In this document: piece by piece, positions 40,158 to 48,126 of the stretch
How positions within the stretch are numbered: the first letter of the stretch is position 1
Layout of the letters: every line of letters begins with the position of its first letter
Source: Clostridia bacterium
GTDB lineage: Bacteria > Bacillota > Clostridia > Lachnospirales > Bianqueaceae
Direction: 5' to 3'
NCBI GenBank assembly: GCA_900764045.1
Contig: CAAFMN010000024.1
Location: 236,420-300,419, forward strand
DNA: 64,000 nucleotides
Made by a program: the position numbers and the translations under genes
Notes under the pieces: model-generated
What the model was told of the DNA's origin: nothing
What the model saw: only the letters and a program-made list of their open reading frames with translations
Database searches by the model: none

Positions 40158-41468
40158 ATGAGAGTTGCGCTGTATACATTGGGCTGTAAGGTGAACAGCT
40201 ATGAGACGGACAGGATTCGGGAAGCTTTTGTGAAAAAAGGGGCGCAGATTGTTCCTTTTACGGATACGGCCGATGTATATGTAGTCAATACTTGTACGGT
40301 GACTCAGATGGCGGCAAAAAAATCCCGCCAGATACTTCATCGGGCCAGACGTCTTACACCGGACGCTCTGATTGTCGCAACCGGATGTTATGTTGACGGC
40401 TGCGCGGGAGAGGCGCCGGAGGGCGTGGATCTGATGATCGGCAACCAGGATAAGAAACGGCTTGTAGAGATCGTTGAAGAAGCCGCGCTCGGACGGACTC
40501 TATTAGAGACGGAACAGAGCGAGGAGGAATCCGGCAGCGGACATACAAGAGCCTTCCTTAAGGTGCAGGACGGCTGTCGGCAATTCTGTTCCTACTGTAT
40601 CATTCCTTATGTACGAGGCCCCTTGGTCAGCAAGGAGCCGGAAGAAGTCGTCAGCGAAGCGCTGAAGATGGCACAGGAAGGATATCGGGAGATTGTTCTG
40701 ACAGGGATTCACCTGAGTTCTTATGGACATAAGGGAACACTGAAGGATCCGGAACGCAGCGAGACGTTGGGAAGTCTGATCCGAAGTTTGAACCGGATTG
40801 AGGGGATTGATCGAATCCGGCTGGGGTCTCTGGAGCCGGGACTGATTACGAAGGCATATCTGGATGAGGTACGGCAGGCGGATAAGCTGTGCCCGCATTA
40901 TCATTTGTCCCTGCAAAGCGGCTGTGCCAGAACATTGAAGTCCATGAACCGGCACTATACGCCGGAGGAATATCTGGCCGCGGTGGAGCTTTTACGCGGA
41001 CAATGGCCGGATACGGCGGTTACGACGGATCTTATCGTTGGATTTCCGGGAGAGACAGAAGAAGACTTTCAGGAGTCCCTGGACTTTTTAGAAAAGGTCG
41101 GCTTTTTACAGGTGCATGTGTTTAAGTATTCCAAGCGTGCCGGTACAGCGGCGGCCAGACGCCCTGAGCAGGTGAGTGAAGAAGTGAAGCATGAGCGCAG
41201 CGAACGGGCAATTGCTCTCGCAACGGAGCTGTCGGAGCGTTTTGCTGAGCAGTATGTCGGAACTGTACGTGAGGTTCTGATTGAGGAACGCTGTGAGGAC
41301 GGCTGGGTCGGATATACCAACCATTATATCCGTACGCTGGTGGAGGATGACCCGAGGATTCATGAGAACCGGATTGTGAAGGTTCAGATGAAGAAGACAG
41401 TAAGAAAAGATGGAGAAATTTACTTAACAGGGGTGATTGCAGATGGATCAGAATACAAGATTCTTTGA
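40158..41468 (+). CDS. mtaB: tRNA t6A37 methylthiotransferase MtaB
   Basis: A 436-residue radical SAM methylthiotransferase that adds a methylthio group to t6A at position 37 of tRNA. The N-terminal UPF0004 domain has cysteines 10, 46 and 77 (LGCKVN, NTCTVT, ATGCY) for one cluster. The radical SAM motif is CRQFCSYC (Cys140, Cys144, Cys147). GFPGETEEDF and a C-terminal TRAM domain (VGTVREVLIEE) follow. The MtaB rather than MiaB subgroup is suggested by the opening VALYTLGCKVNSYET. ireB starts inside its 3' end (26-base overlap). Confidence 0.93.
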   Translation: MRVALYTLGCKVNSYETDRIREAFVKKGAQIVPFTDTADVYVVNTCTVTQMAAKKSRQILHRARRLTPDALIVATGCYVDGCAGEAPEGVDLMIGNQDKKRLVEIVEEAALGRTLLETEQSEEESGSGHTRAFLKVQDGCRQFCSYCIIPYVRGPLVSKEPEEVVSEALKMAQEGYREIVLTGIHLSSYGHKGTLKDPERSETLGSLIRSLNRIEGIDRIRLGSLEPGLITKAYLDEVRQADKLCPHYHLSLQSGCARTLKSMNRHYTPEEYLAAVELLRGQWPDTAVTTDLIVGFPGETEEDFQESLDFLEKVGFLQVHVFKYSKRAGTAAARRPEQVSEEVKHERSERAIALATELSERFAEQYVGTVREVLIEERCEDGWVGYTNHYIRTLVEDDPRIHENRIVKVQMKKTVRKDGEIYLTGVIADGSEYKIL

Positions 41469-41715
41469 TGTAATATCAGAAGAAAATCCTGTGCGCGACG
41501 CGTTGATTGACGTTTACCGTGCGCTGCAGGAAAAAGGGTATAATCCGGTCAATCAGATTGTGGGATATATCATGTCTGATGATCCGACGTATATCACAAG
41601 CTACAACAATGCGAGGAGCCGCATTGTAAGGCTGACCCGGGACGAGATCCTGGAGGAACTGGTTAAGACTTTTATTCATGCGAATGGATTGAACTCCGCA
41701 GGAGAGAGACAGTGA
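41443..41715 (+). CDS. ireB: IreB family regulatory phosphoprotein (DUF965)
   Basis: A 90-residue protein of the IreB/DUF965 family. In Enterococcus IreB is phosphorylated near its N-terminus by the PASTA kinase IreK and affects cephalosporin tolerance. The family core ALIDVYRALQEKGYNPVNQI and GYIMSDDPTYITSYNNAR is nearly complete. ATG 41443 is preferred to a UUG 6 bases earlier because AGGGGTGA fits. It overlaps mtaB by 26 bases and ruvX by 4. Confidence 0.92.
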   Translation: MDQNTRFFDVISEENPVRDALIDVYRALQEKGYNPVNQIVGYIMSDDPTYITSYNNARSRIVRLTRDEILEELVKTFIHANGLNSAGERQ

Positions 41716-42149
41716 GAGTCATAGGACTGGATTTTGGAAGTAAAACAACAGGGATTGCCATGAGCGATATCGGCGGCAGGATCGCGACGCCGGTGGAGAC
41801 GGTTTTTCGCGAGGAAGAGGTCAATCTGAAACAGACGGTCCGCAGAATACGCCAGCTGGCGCAGGAGAATGATGTTCATACGATTGTGCTGGGCCTTCCT
41901 AAGAATATGAACAATACTTTGGGAGCACGTGCGGAAGCGACGCTGAATTTTAAAAAGAGGCTGGAAAGGGATCTGTATCAGGTGGAGATCGTCCTATGGG
42001 ATGAGCGCCTGAGTACGATCGGAGCGGAGCATCCTCTGATGGAGATGGGGATGAACCGTGAAAAGAGAAAACAATATATTGATAAGATGGCCGCGGCATA
42101 TATTCTGCAGGGATATCTGGATGCCAAACGGTCTGAGAATGAGGACTAA
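41712..42149 (+). CDS. ruvX: Holliday junction resolvase-like protein RuvX/YqgF
   Basis: A 145-residue RNase H-fold protein, in other bacteria a pre-16S rRNA nuclease or putative resolvase. Motifs are GLDFGSKTTGIAMSD (catalytic Asp), IVLGLPKNMNNTLG and LWDERLSTIGAE, with DKMAAAYILQGYLD at the end. It starts with GTG overlapping the ireB stop (GTGA), so it is translationally coupled. The ireB-ruvX-DUF1292 order is conserved in Firmicutes. Confidence 0.93.
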   Translation: MRVIGLDFGSKTTGIAMSDIGGRIATPVETVFREEEVNLKQTVRRIRQLAQENDVHTIVLGLPKNMNNTLGARAEATLNFKKRLERDLYQVEIVLWDERLSTIGAEHPLMEMGMNREKRKQYIDKMAAAYILQGYLDAKRSENED

Positions 42150-42195
42150 ACCGTGGATACACGGACAAAAATAAAAAGTAAAGGAGGCAAGGGGT

Positions 42196-42540
42196 ATGGA
42201 CGAGATCAAGATCATCACACTGTATGATGAGGAAACCGATACCCAAAGAGAATTTGAGCTGGCAGGAAGCTGCGAGTCGGATGGCAAGACCTATTGGATG
42301 GTTGCGGAGCTACCGGAGGATGAAGTTCCTGGTTTTGAGGAACTGGATGAGGACGAAGAGGAAGAGAGCGCAGCTTATCTTTTCAGACTGTGCAGCAAAG
42401 AAGAAGCAGAGTTTATCGCAATTGACGGTGAGGAAGAGCAGTATATTACCAGTATGATGAGCGATGAAGAATACGATCGTGTGGCTGAAGTCTTTATGCA
42501 GTCGGATGATTTTGACCTGGAAATGGAAGAAGAGGTGTAA
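42196..42540 (+). CDS. DUF1292 domain protein
   Basis: A 114-residue very acidic protein. IKIITLYDEETDTQREFELAG matches the DUF1292 core (a strand followed by 'l-deeg-e--fe'), then YWMVAEL and a glutamate-rich stretch at 55-65. The C-terminal half (LFRLCSKEEAEFIAIDGEEE onwards) is also acidic. Its function is unknown; it is almost always next to ireB and ruvX. It has a good AAGGAGG site and sits 2 bases before the RNase J start. Confidence 0.85.
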   Translation: MDEIKIITLYDEETDTQREFELAGSCESDGKTYWMVAELPEDEVPGFEELDEDEEEESAAYLFRLCSKEEAEFIAIDGEEEQYITSMMSDEEYDRVAEVFMQSDDFDLEMEEEV

Positions 42541-42542
42541 CT

Positions 42543-44213
42543 TTGGCAGAGAGAGGAAGAAAACGGAAAAAGGTACGGATCATTCCGGTCGGCGGACTGG
42601 ATCGGATCGGACAGAATATGACGCTGATCGAGTGTGAAGACCAGATTCTTGTGGTGGACTGTGGAGTCGCGTTTCCGGGCAGCGATATGCTGGGAATTGA
42701 TCTGATCATTCCGAATTTTGATTATCTGCGGGAGAATCGTGAGAAAGTGGTCGGCGTAGTGCTGACGCACGGACATGAGGACCATATCGGGGCTCTTCCG
42801 TATTTTCTGCGGGAGTTCCAGGTGCCGGTATACGGTACGGCGCTGACCTTGGCGCTGGTAGAGAACAAGATGCAGGAAAGCAATGTCAAAAAGTACAGCT
42901 TAACTGTGGTTAAGCCGGGCGATGTGGTAACACTGGGGTGTTTTAAGGTAGAGTTTATCCGGACCAACCACAGCATCGGCGACGCGGCGGCATTGGCGAT
43001 CGGTACGCCGGTTGGCACGATCGTGCATACCGGCGACTTCAAGGTGGATTATACGCCGATTCATGGCAGTATGATTGATCTGCCGAGGTTTGCGGAGTTG
43101 GGACGTAAGGAAGTATTGGCAATGATGTCAGACAGTACCAATGCGGAACGGCCGGGCTATACGATGTCGGAGAGAACCGTCGGTAAGACGCTGCTGGATA
43201 TATTTGATCGCTCCGGAGACAGCCGGATTATCGTCGCGACCTTTGCGTCCAATGTAGATCGTGTGCAGCAGATTTTTAACGCGGCGCGGGATCATGGACG
43301 GAAAGTAGTCGTGATGGGGCGCAGTATGATTAATGTTGTCAATACGGCGATGGAGATCGGATATCTGGAAGTGCCGGATGACATTCTGATCGAGATGGGA
43401 GATGTCAATGACTATCCCGACAATGAGATTGTGATTATCACGACCGGTTCTCAGGGTGAGCCGCTGTCCGCGCTGGCGCGTATGGCGTCCGGCGAACACA
43501 GAAATGTGACCATCAAGGCTGGAGATAAGGTAATATTCAGTTCCAAGCCGGTTCCCGGCAATGAGAAGACCGTCACCCGTGTCATCAATGAGTTGATGAA
43601 GAAGGGGGCGGAAGTAGTATATGAGAACGCGCATGTTTCCGGACACGCTTCTCAGGAAGAACTGAAGATGGTGTATGCACTCCTAAAGCCCAAGTTCTTC
43701 ATTCCGGTACACGGGGAATATAAGCATCTGCAGGCGCACAAGAACCTGATCCAGGAGATGGGACATCCGTCGGAGGATATTTTCCTGATGAATGTCGGCG
43801 ATGTATTGGAGCTGGATAAAGTGCGCGGCGAGATTGTCGATCATATGGAGATGGAGGACATCCTGGTGGATGGTTTGGGTGTCGGCGATGTCGGCAATAT
43901 CGTACTGCGGGATCGCAAGCTCCTAGCAGAGAACGGCCTTTTGATCATCGTGCTTACGCTGCGCCGGGGCACTGGACTGATCGAAGCGGGCCCGGATATC
44001 GTATCGAGAGGTTTTGTATATGTAAGAGAGTCAGAGACGCTGATGGAGGGATGCCGTAAGGTGGTCATGGAAGTATTTGACTCCTGCAAGCAGCGCAGCA
44101 TCAATGACTGGGGCAGCATCAAAACGGAGATTCGCGACGCACTCCGTGAATATCTGTGGAGGGAGACTAAGCGGAGTCCCATGATTCTGCCGATCATTAC
44201 AGAAGTGCGGTAA
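42543..44213 (+). CDS. rnj: Ribonuclease J
   Basis: A 556-residue beta-CASP metallo-beta-lactamase ribonuclease, the main 5'-3' exonuclease/endonuclease of Firmicutes mRNA decay. The metal motif THGHEDHIG has His76, His78, Asp80 and His81; the beta-CASP motifs include ATFASNVDRVQQI and HVSGHASQEELKM. The C-terminal domain is present. It starts with UUG, with GAGGTG upstream. It follows the DUF1292 gene by 2 bases, so it may be coupled. Confidence 0.94.
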   Translation: MAERGRKRKKVRIIPVGGLDRIGQNMTLIECEDQILVVDCGVAFPGSDMLGIDLIIPNFDYLRENREKVVGVVLTHGHEDHIGALPYFLREFQVPVYGTALTLALVENKMQESNVKKYSLTVVKPGDVVTLGCFKVEFIRTNHSIGDAAALAIGTPVGTIVHTGDFKVDYTPIHGSMIDLPRFAELGRKEVLAMMSDSTNAERPGYTMSERTVGKTLLDIFDRSGDSRIIVATFASNVDRVQQIFNAARDHGRKVVVMGRSMINVVNTAMEIGYLEVPDDILIEMGDVNDYPDNEIVIITTGSQGEPLSALARMASGEHRNVTIKAGDKVIFSSKPVPGNEKTVTRVINELMKKGAEVVYENAHVSGHASQEELKMVYALLKPKFFIPVHGEYKHLQAHKNLIQEMGHPSEDIFLMNVGDVLELDKVRGEIVDHMEMEDILVDGLGVGDVGNIVLRDRKLLAENGLLIIVLTLRRGTGLIEAGPDIVSRGFVYVRESETLMEGCRKVVMEVFDSCKQRSINDWGSIKTEIRDALREYLWRETKRSPMILPIITEVR

Positions 44214-44243
44214 ATACCGCATAAAAGGGGATGGAGATATAAG

Positions 44244-45350
44244 ATGATACAATGGTTTAACCGGTTTTTAGCCTGGGTTGCCCGTAATATCAAGCGGATC
44301 ATAGGAATGGTCGGGCTGGTTGTAATTATGGCGTTGATCTTTACTACCGCATATAGTCAGGGATATCACTTTATGCGGTCGGATTCCTATGCGGTCAAGG
44401 ATGAAAACGCACGGACCGTGACGGTAGAGATTCCCAAAGAGGCGACATTCAATGATATTGCCAATATCCTGCAAAACAGAGGACTGATTGAGGATACCTG
44501 GGAATTTAAGGTCAAATCGAAGCTGAGCGGTGCGGATGACGAGTTCAAATTCGGCATATATTACATTCAGGAGGGCGCTTCTGTAGAAGAGATCATCGCG
44601 ATCCTTAAGGCAGGCGACCAGTCGGATGTAGTGCCGATTCACATTGTGGCGGGAGCAACCATCGACGAGATCGCAGAACAGCTGGAAGAGAACGGAATCT
44701 GTACCGCGAACTCTTTTAAGAGAGCGGCCAACATGACTTCCTATAGTGTGGATATGATCCGCAATATGGAAGTGAACCCGGACAGCCGGTATGCGTTGGA
44801 AGGTTATATGATGCCGGGAACGTATCAGATTATCAAGGATTCTGACGCGAGTAATGTTGTCAAGGCCTTTTTGGACCGGTTTATCAGTGAATACAGAGCT
44901 TCTCTGCAGCAGAAGGTAGAGGAGAGCGGATATACGCTGGAGCAGGTGCTAACTCTGGCATCGGTGGTAGAGTCTGAATGCGCGGTGCAGAGCGATTATG
45001 AAACATTTGCCTCTATGCTGCTCAATCGGATCCGCAGCCGTAAGGAGTCTCTGGCATACTGGTCCATGCCGTCAACCGTGTTATACGCGCAGATGCGTTA
45101 TGATGACGCAATCACGGCGGTAACGGAGGCGGATAAGGGATATACATCCCCTTATAATACCTATTTGAACCAAGGATTTCCGCCGAGCCCCATATGCAAT
45201 CCGTCCATCGACGCAATACGGGCGGTATTGTATCCGGCCGAGACCAATTATCTGTATTATGAGATTGATCTGACCAATCAGAACGGCGCGAGACATTTTT
45301 CAGAGACAGAGACGGAGCATGACAATTATCTGAATGCACAGCAGGAGTAA
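44244..45350 (+). CDS. mltG: Endolytic transglycosylase MltG
   Basis: A 368-residue YceG-like enzyme that cuts nascent peptidoglycan strands. A cytoplasmic N-terminus, one membrane helix (19-37), a LysM-like region (VEIPKEATFNDIANILQNRGL), and the catalytic domain with Glu243 in TLASVVESEC are visible. The usual 'v-viyG' segment reads STVLYAQMRYDD, a divergent version. It may set glycan strand length together with elongation proteins. The neighbouring order ireB-ruvX-(rnj)-mltG-methyltransferase-U32 is common in Clostridia. Confidence 0.88.
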   Translation: MIQWFNRFLAWVARNIKRIIGMVGLVVIMALIFTTAYSQGYHFMRSDSYAVKDENARTVTVEIPKEATFNDIANILQNRGLIEDTWEFKVKSKLSGADDEFKFGIYYIQEGASVEEIIAILKAGDQSDVVPIHIVAGATIDEIAEQLEENGICTANSFKRAANMTSYSVDMIRNMEVNPDSRYALEGYMMPGTYQIIKDSDASNVVKAFLDRFISEYRASLQQKVEESGYTLEQVLTLASVVESECAVQSDYETFASMLLNRIRSRKESLAYWSMPSTVLYAQMRYDDAITAVTEADKGYTSPYNTYLNQGFPPSPICNPSIDAIRAVLYPAETNYLYYEIDLTNQNGARHFSETETEHDNYLNAQQE

Positions 45351-45353
45351 ATG

Positions 45354-46049
45354 ATGATTGATCCGAACGATCTTCCGCGTTATGTGGGAGAAAGATATAT
45401 TTTGAATTTTATAAGGGGAATTACCCCATATCAGGAGGACGTATCTACTCCGGCGGAAGAACGCTGCCGGGCGGATAACGTCCCCATTCTTTCTGAGGAG
45501 ACCAAATCGCTCCTGGGTTTTTTGCTGGAGTTAAAGCATCCGCGCAGAATCCTGGAGATTGGAACCGCTTATGGTTTTTCCGCGTTGTATATGAGCCAGT
45601 TTTTGCCGGAAGATGGATGTATCGACACGATCGAACGCAATCCGGTGATGATTCGCCAGGCCCAAGAACTGCTGGGAGCATCCGGATTGTTGGATCGTAA
45701 GATCTATTTGCATGAGGGACACGCGCAGGAAATACTACGGCAATTGACAGGACCTTATGATATGGTGCTGATGGATGCGTCCATGGGACAGTATGGAGTG
45801 TTCTGGCAGGAAATCCAGCCCTTATTGTCGCAGCAGGCCTGGATTCTGGCGGATAATGTCCTGCACGGCGGAATGGTCGCCATGGAACGGTTGGAGGTAC
45901 CCAGAAGGCAGCGGACGATCCATACCCGGCTGCGGGAATACCTGAAGACGGTAATGGAGGATCCGGCCTATCGGTCCAGTCTCCTTCCGATTGGAGACGG
46001 TGTTTTATTATCAGTAAAAAAGGGAGAGAAGAACGATGAACAAGCCTGA
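45354..46049 (+). CDS. O-methyltransferase, class I SAM-dependent
   Basis: A 231-residue SAM methyltransferase of the catechol O-methyltransferase-like family 3 (YrrM). RILEIGTAYGFSALYMSQFLP is the SAM-binding motif I, IDTIERNP motif II, and YDMVLMDA the metal/substrate strand. The second of two adjacent ATGs is taken because AGGAG then lies 6 bases away. YrrM-like proteins sit next to mltG and U32 peptidases in Bacillus (yrrL-yrrM-yrrN-yrrO), as here, and probably modify tRNA wobble uridine (TrmR type). The function is inferred from this context. Confidence 0.85.
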   Translation: MIDPNDLPRYVGERYILNFIRGITPYQEDVSTPAEERCRADNVPILSEETKSLLGFLLELKHPRRILEIGTAYGFSALYMSQFLPEDGCIDTIERNPVMIRQAQELLGASGLLDRKIYLHEGHAQEILRQLTGPYDMVLMDASMGQYGVFWQEIQPLLSQQAWILADNVLHGGMVAMERLEVPRRQRTIHTRLREYLKTVMEDPAYRSSLLPIGDGVLLSVKKGEKNDEQA

Positions 46050-47259
46050 GCTGCTGGCGCCCGCGGGAGGACCAGAAGCACTGCGTACAGCGGTACTCTA
46101 TGGTGCGGACGCGGTGTATTTGGGAGGAGACCGATACGGACTGCGTGCCAAGGCGCGGAATTTCGACCGGGAACAGATGCGGGAGAGCATTGCCTATGCG
46201 CATGCGCATGGAGTCCGGGTGCATGTAACAGTCAATATTATTGCTCATAATGAACATCTGGAGCATCTGGAGGAATATCTGAGGCAGCTGCAGGAGGATG
46301 GAGTGGATGCGCTGATTGTGGCGGATGCCGGAATTTTTCAGATTGCCAGAGAGACAATACCGGAGATGGAACTGCATCTAAGTACACAGGCGTCGGCTAC
46401 CAACTACAGAACTGTAAATTTTTGGCATCGCCAGGGGGCCAAGCGGGTTGTAGCGGCCAGAGAGCTGTCGCTGGAGGAGATCCGCCAATTAAAAGAAAAA
46501 GGAGATCCGGATCTGGAGATCGAGACCTTTGTACACGGCGCGATGTGTATTTCGATTTCGGGACGGTGTCTTCTGAGCAACTATATGGCGGCCAAGGATG
46601 CCAATCTGGGAGCCTGTGTACATCCTTGCCGATGGAGATACCGTCTGGTGGAAGAGACCAGACCGGGCGAATATTATCCGGTGACGGAAGGCGAGGAAGG
46701 AACTTATATCTTTAATTCCAAGGATCTGTGTATGATCGAACATATTCCGGAGCTAATCGAGGCTGGGATATCCAGCTTCAAGATCGAAGGAAGGATGAAG
46801 ACGCCGCTGTATGTGGCTATGGTGACCAAAGCGTATCGGGAAGCGATTGATGATTATTGCCGGGATCCGGAGCTGTATGAATCGAAAAAGCCCTATTACC
46901 TCGAATTGTTGTCACAGGTCAGTCATCGGGGATATAATACCGGGTTTTATTTTGGTCATCCGGATCAGAACAGCCAGGTATATGACAGCAGCGAATATAT
47001 AAAACAGATGAATTTCGCGGCCAAAGTGATCGGAAGTAAGGACGGAAATCTTCTGGTGGAGCAGCGCAATAAGTTTTCGGTGGGAGACAGTCTGTATGTT
47101 CTGCTGCCGGAGGGAGCGCCGAGATTATATCCGGTACAGGAGATCCGAAGCATGGACGGGGAACTTCGGGAGAGCGCGCCCCATGCGCAGGAACAATTGC
47201 TGCTTACGGCGCCGGATTATAGGATCCCAGAGGGGACAATCCTCATGAAACGCTTGTAA
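46036..47259 (+). CDS. Peptidase U32 family protein (YrrO/RlhA/TrhP type)
   Basis: A 407-residue U32-family protein. The core has KPELLAPAGGPEALRTAVLYG (the U32 start), LHLSTQASATN, ETFVHGAMCISISGRC, ACVHPCRWRY and FKIEGRMKTPLYVA, with the four conserved cysteines that bind an iron-sulfur cluster. Relatives such as TrhP hydroxylate U34 of tRNA (ho5U), and the partner methyltransferase just upstream fits that pathway; older annotation as collagenase is unlikely. It overlaps the methyltransferase by 14 bases. Confidence 0.88.
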   Translation: MNKPELLAPAGGPEALRTAVLYGADAVYLGGDRYGLRAKARNFDREQMRESIAYAHAHGVRVHVTVNIIAHNEHLEHLEEYLRQLQEDGVDALIVADAGIFQIARETIPEMELHLSTQASATNYRTVNFWHRQGAKRVVAARELSLEEIRQLKEKGDPDLEIETFVHGAMCISISGRCLLSNYMAAKDANLGACVHPCRWRYRLVEETRPGEYYPVTEGEEGTYIFNSKDLCMIEHIPELIEAGISSFKIEGRMKTPLYVAMVTKAYREAIDDYCRDPELYESKKPYYLELLSQVSHRGYNTGFYFGHPDQNSQVYDSSEYIKQMNFAAKVIGSKDGNLLVEQRNKFSVGDSLYVLLPEGAPRLYPVQEIRSMDGELRESAPHAQEQLLLTAPDYRIPEGTILMKRL

Positions 47260-47281
47260 GATAAAGCAGAAATAAGGATGG

Positions 47282-47343
47282 AAAAGCACTTTTTTGATAT
47301 CTGATGCATATAGATGGCACCAGATACGCAAAGAGGTGCTTTT
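47282..47343 (+). terminator. Long hairpin before sigK with the ribosome-binding site in its 3' arm
   Basis: Bases 47282-47296 pair with 47329-47343 over 15 positions (two G-U), and inside the loop TATCTG (47298-47303) pairs with CAGATA (47321-47326). The 3' arm holds AGAGGTG, the sigK Shine-Dalgarno site, and ends in TTTTT directly before the ATG. It therefore looks like the terminator of the U32 operon and at the same time masks the sigK start. Confidence 0.78.
47286..47314 (+). promoter_or_regulatory. Weak candidate sigma-E promoter of sigK
   Basis: GCACTTT (47286-47292) and CATATAGA (47307-47314) with 14 bases between fit the sigma-E pattern at 5 of 7 and 5 of 8 positions. The RNA would start near 47321, inside the loop and past the outer 5' arm. 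sigK is sigma-E-dependent in Bacillus and Clostridioides; the sequence match alone is weak. Confidence 0.35.
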
Positions 47344-47344
47344 T

Positions 47345-48052
47345 ATGTGGCTTGTTCTGGCATTGCAGTTTTTGTTTCTGATTGGATATGTTGCGGGCAG
47401 CGTCGCGTTTCCCAAACCACTGTCTCCGGAAGAGGAGGAAGAGTGTCTGAGGCGGATGCGACAGGGAGATGAGGGTGCCAGAGAGGAACTGATTGAACAC
47501 AATATGCGGCTGGTTGCGCATATTGTACGAAAATATTCCGGTATCAGCAGCTCATGGGAGACGGATGACCTGATTTCTGTGGGATCGATTGGCCTGATTA
47601 AGGGAATCTCCACCTATCGGGAGGATAAGAATACAAAGCTCTCTACATACCTTGCGAGATGTATTGAAAATGAGATACGGATGCTCCTGAGGAGCGATAA
47701 GAAGACGCGTAATGAGGTCTCACTCCAGGATTCGATCGGGCAGGATTCTGAAGGAAATACGCTGACTCTGATGGATATTCTGGAGTATGAGGGGGAGGAT
47801 GTGAATGGAAGGCTGGATCAGAGCGCGGACCGCCGCAGGATTATGCGCTGTATGGAAGAAGTATTGGATACGCGGGAGGCGAGAGTCATCCGGATGCGCT
47901 ACGGATTGGATGGAGGAGAAGCGCGCACACAGAGAGAGACCGCCGCTGCCCTGGGATATAGCCGTTCATATATCAGTCGTATTGAAAAAAAGGCCCTGGA
48001 GAAGATGCGCCGTAATATGGAGAAGCGCGGAGAGAGCTATGAAATCGGATGA
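47345..48052 (+). CDS. sigK: Sporulation sigma factor SigK (pro-sigma-K)
   Basis: A 235-residue late mother-cell sigma factor. A hydrophobic N-terminal pro-sequence (LVLALQFLFLIGYVAGSVAF, residues 3-22) would hold it at the membrane until cleaved by SpoIVFB, so this looks like a processed pro-form, in contrast to C. difficile. Region 2 (HNMRLVAHIVRKYSG, DDLISVGSIGLIKGI, LSTYLARCIENEIRM) and region 4 (RQETA-type helix-turn-helix RETAAALGYSRSYISRIEKKAL) are intact. The gene is uninterrupted: no skin-like element. It starts directly after a hairpin whose 3' arm holds its ribosome-binding site. Confidence 0.93.
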   Translation: MWLVLALQFLFLIGYVAGSVAFPKPLSPEEEEECLRRMRQGDEGAREELIEHNMRLVAHIVRKYSGISSSWETDDLISVGSIGLIKGISTYREDKNTKLSTYLARCIENEIRMLLRSDKKTRNEVSLQDSIGQDSEGNTLTLMDILEYEGEDVNGRLDQSADRRRIMRCMEEVLDTREARVIRMRYGLDGGEARTQRETAAALGYSRSYISRIEKKALEKMRRNMEKRGESYEIG

Positions 48053-48057
48053 TCTAC

Positions 48058-48086
48058 TTGTTTTTGAAAAGGGATTGTGCTAATAT
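48058..48086 (+). promoter_or_regulatory. Sigma-A promoter of the methyltransferase-MATE operon
   Basis: TTGTTT (48058-48063) and TAATAT (48081-48086), 17 apart, with a TG extension (TGC before the -10). A TATAAT at 48084-48089 overlaps and could act instead. It begins 6 bases after the sigK stop. Confidence 0.5.
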
Positions 48087-48126
48087 AATAGGAGCAGGAT
48101 AGTTGCAGAGGAGGAAGGCAATCAAT

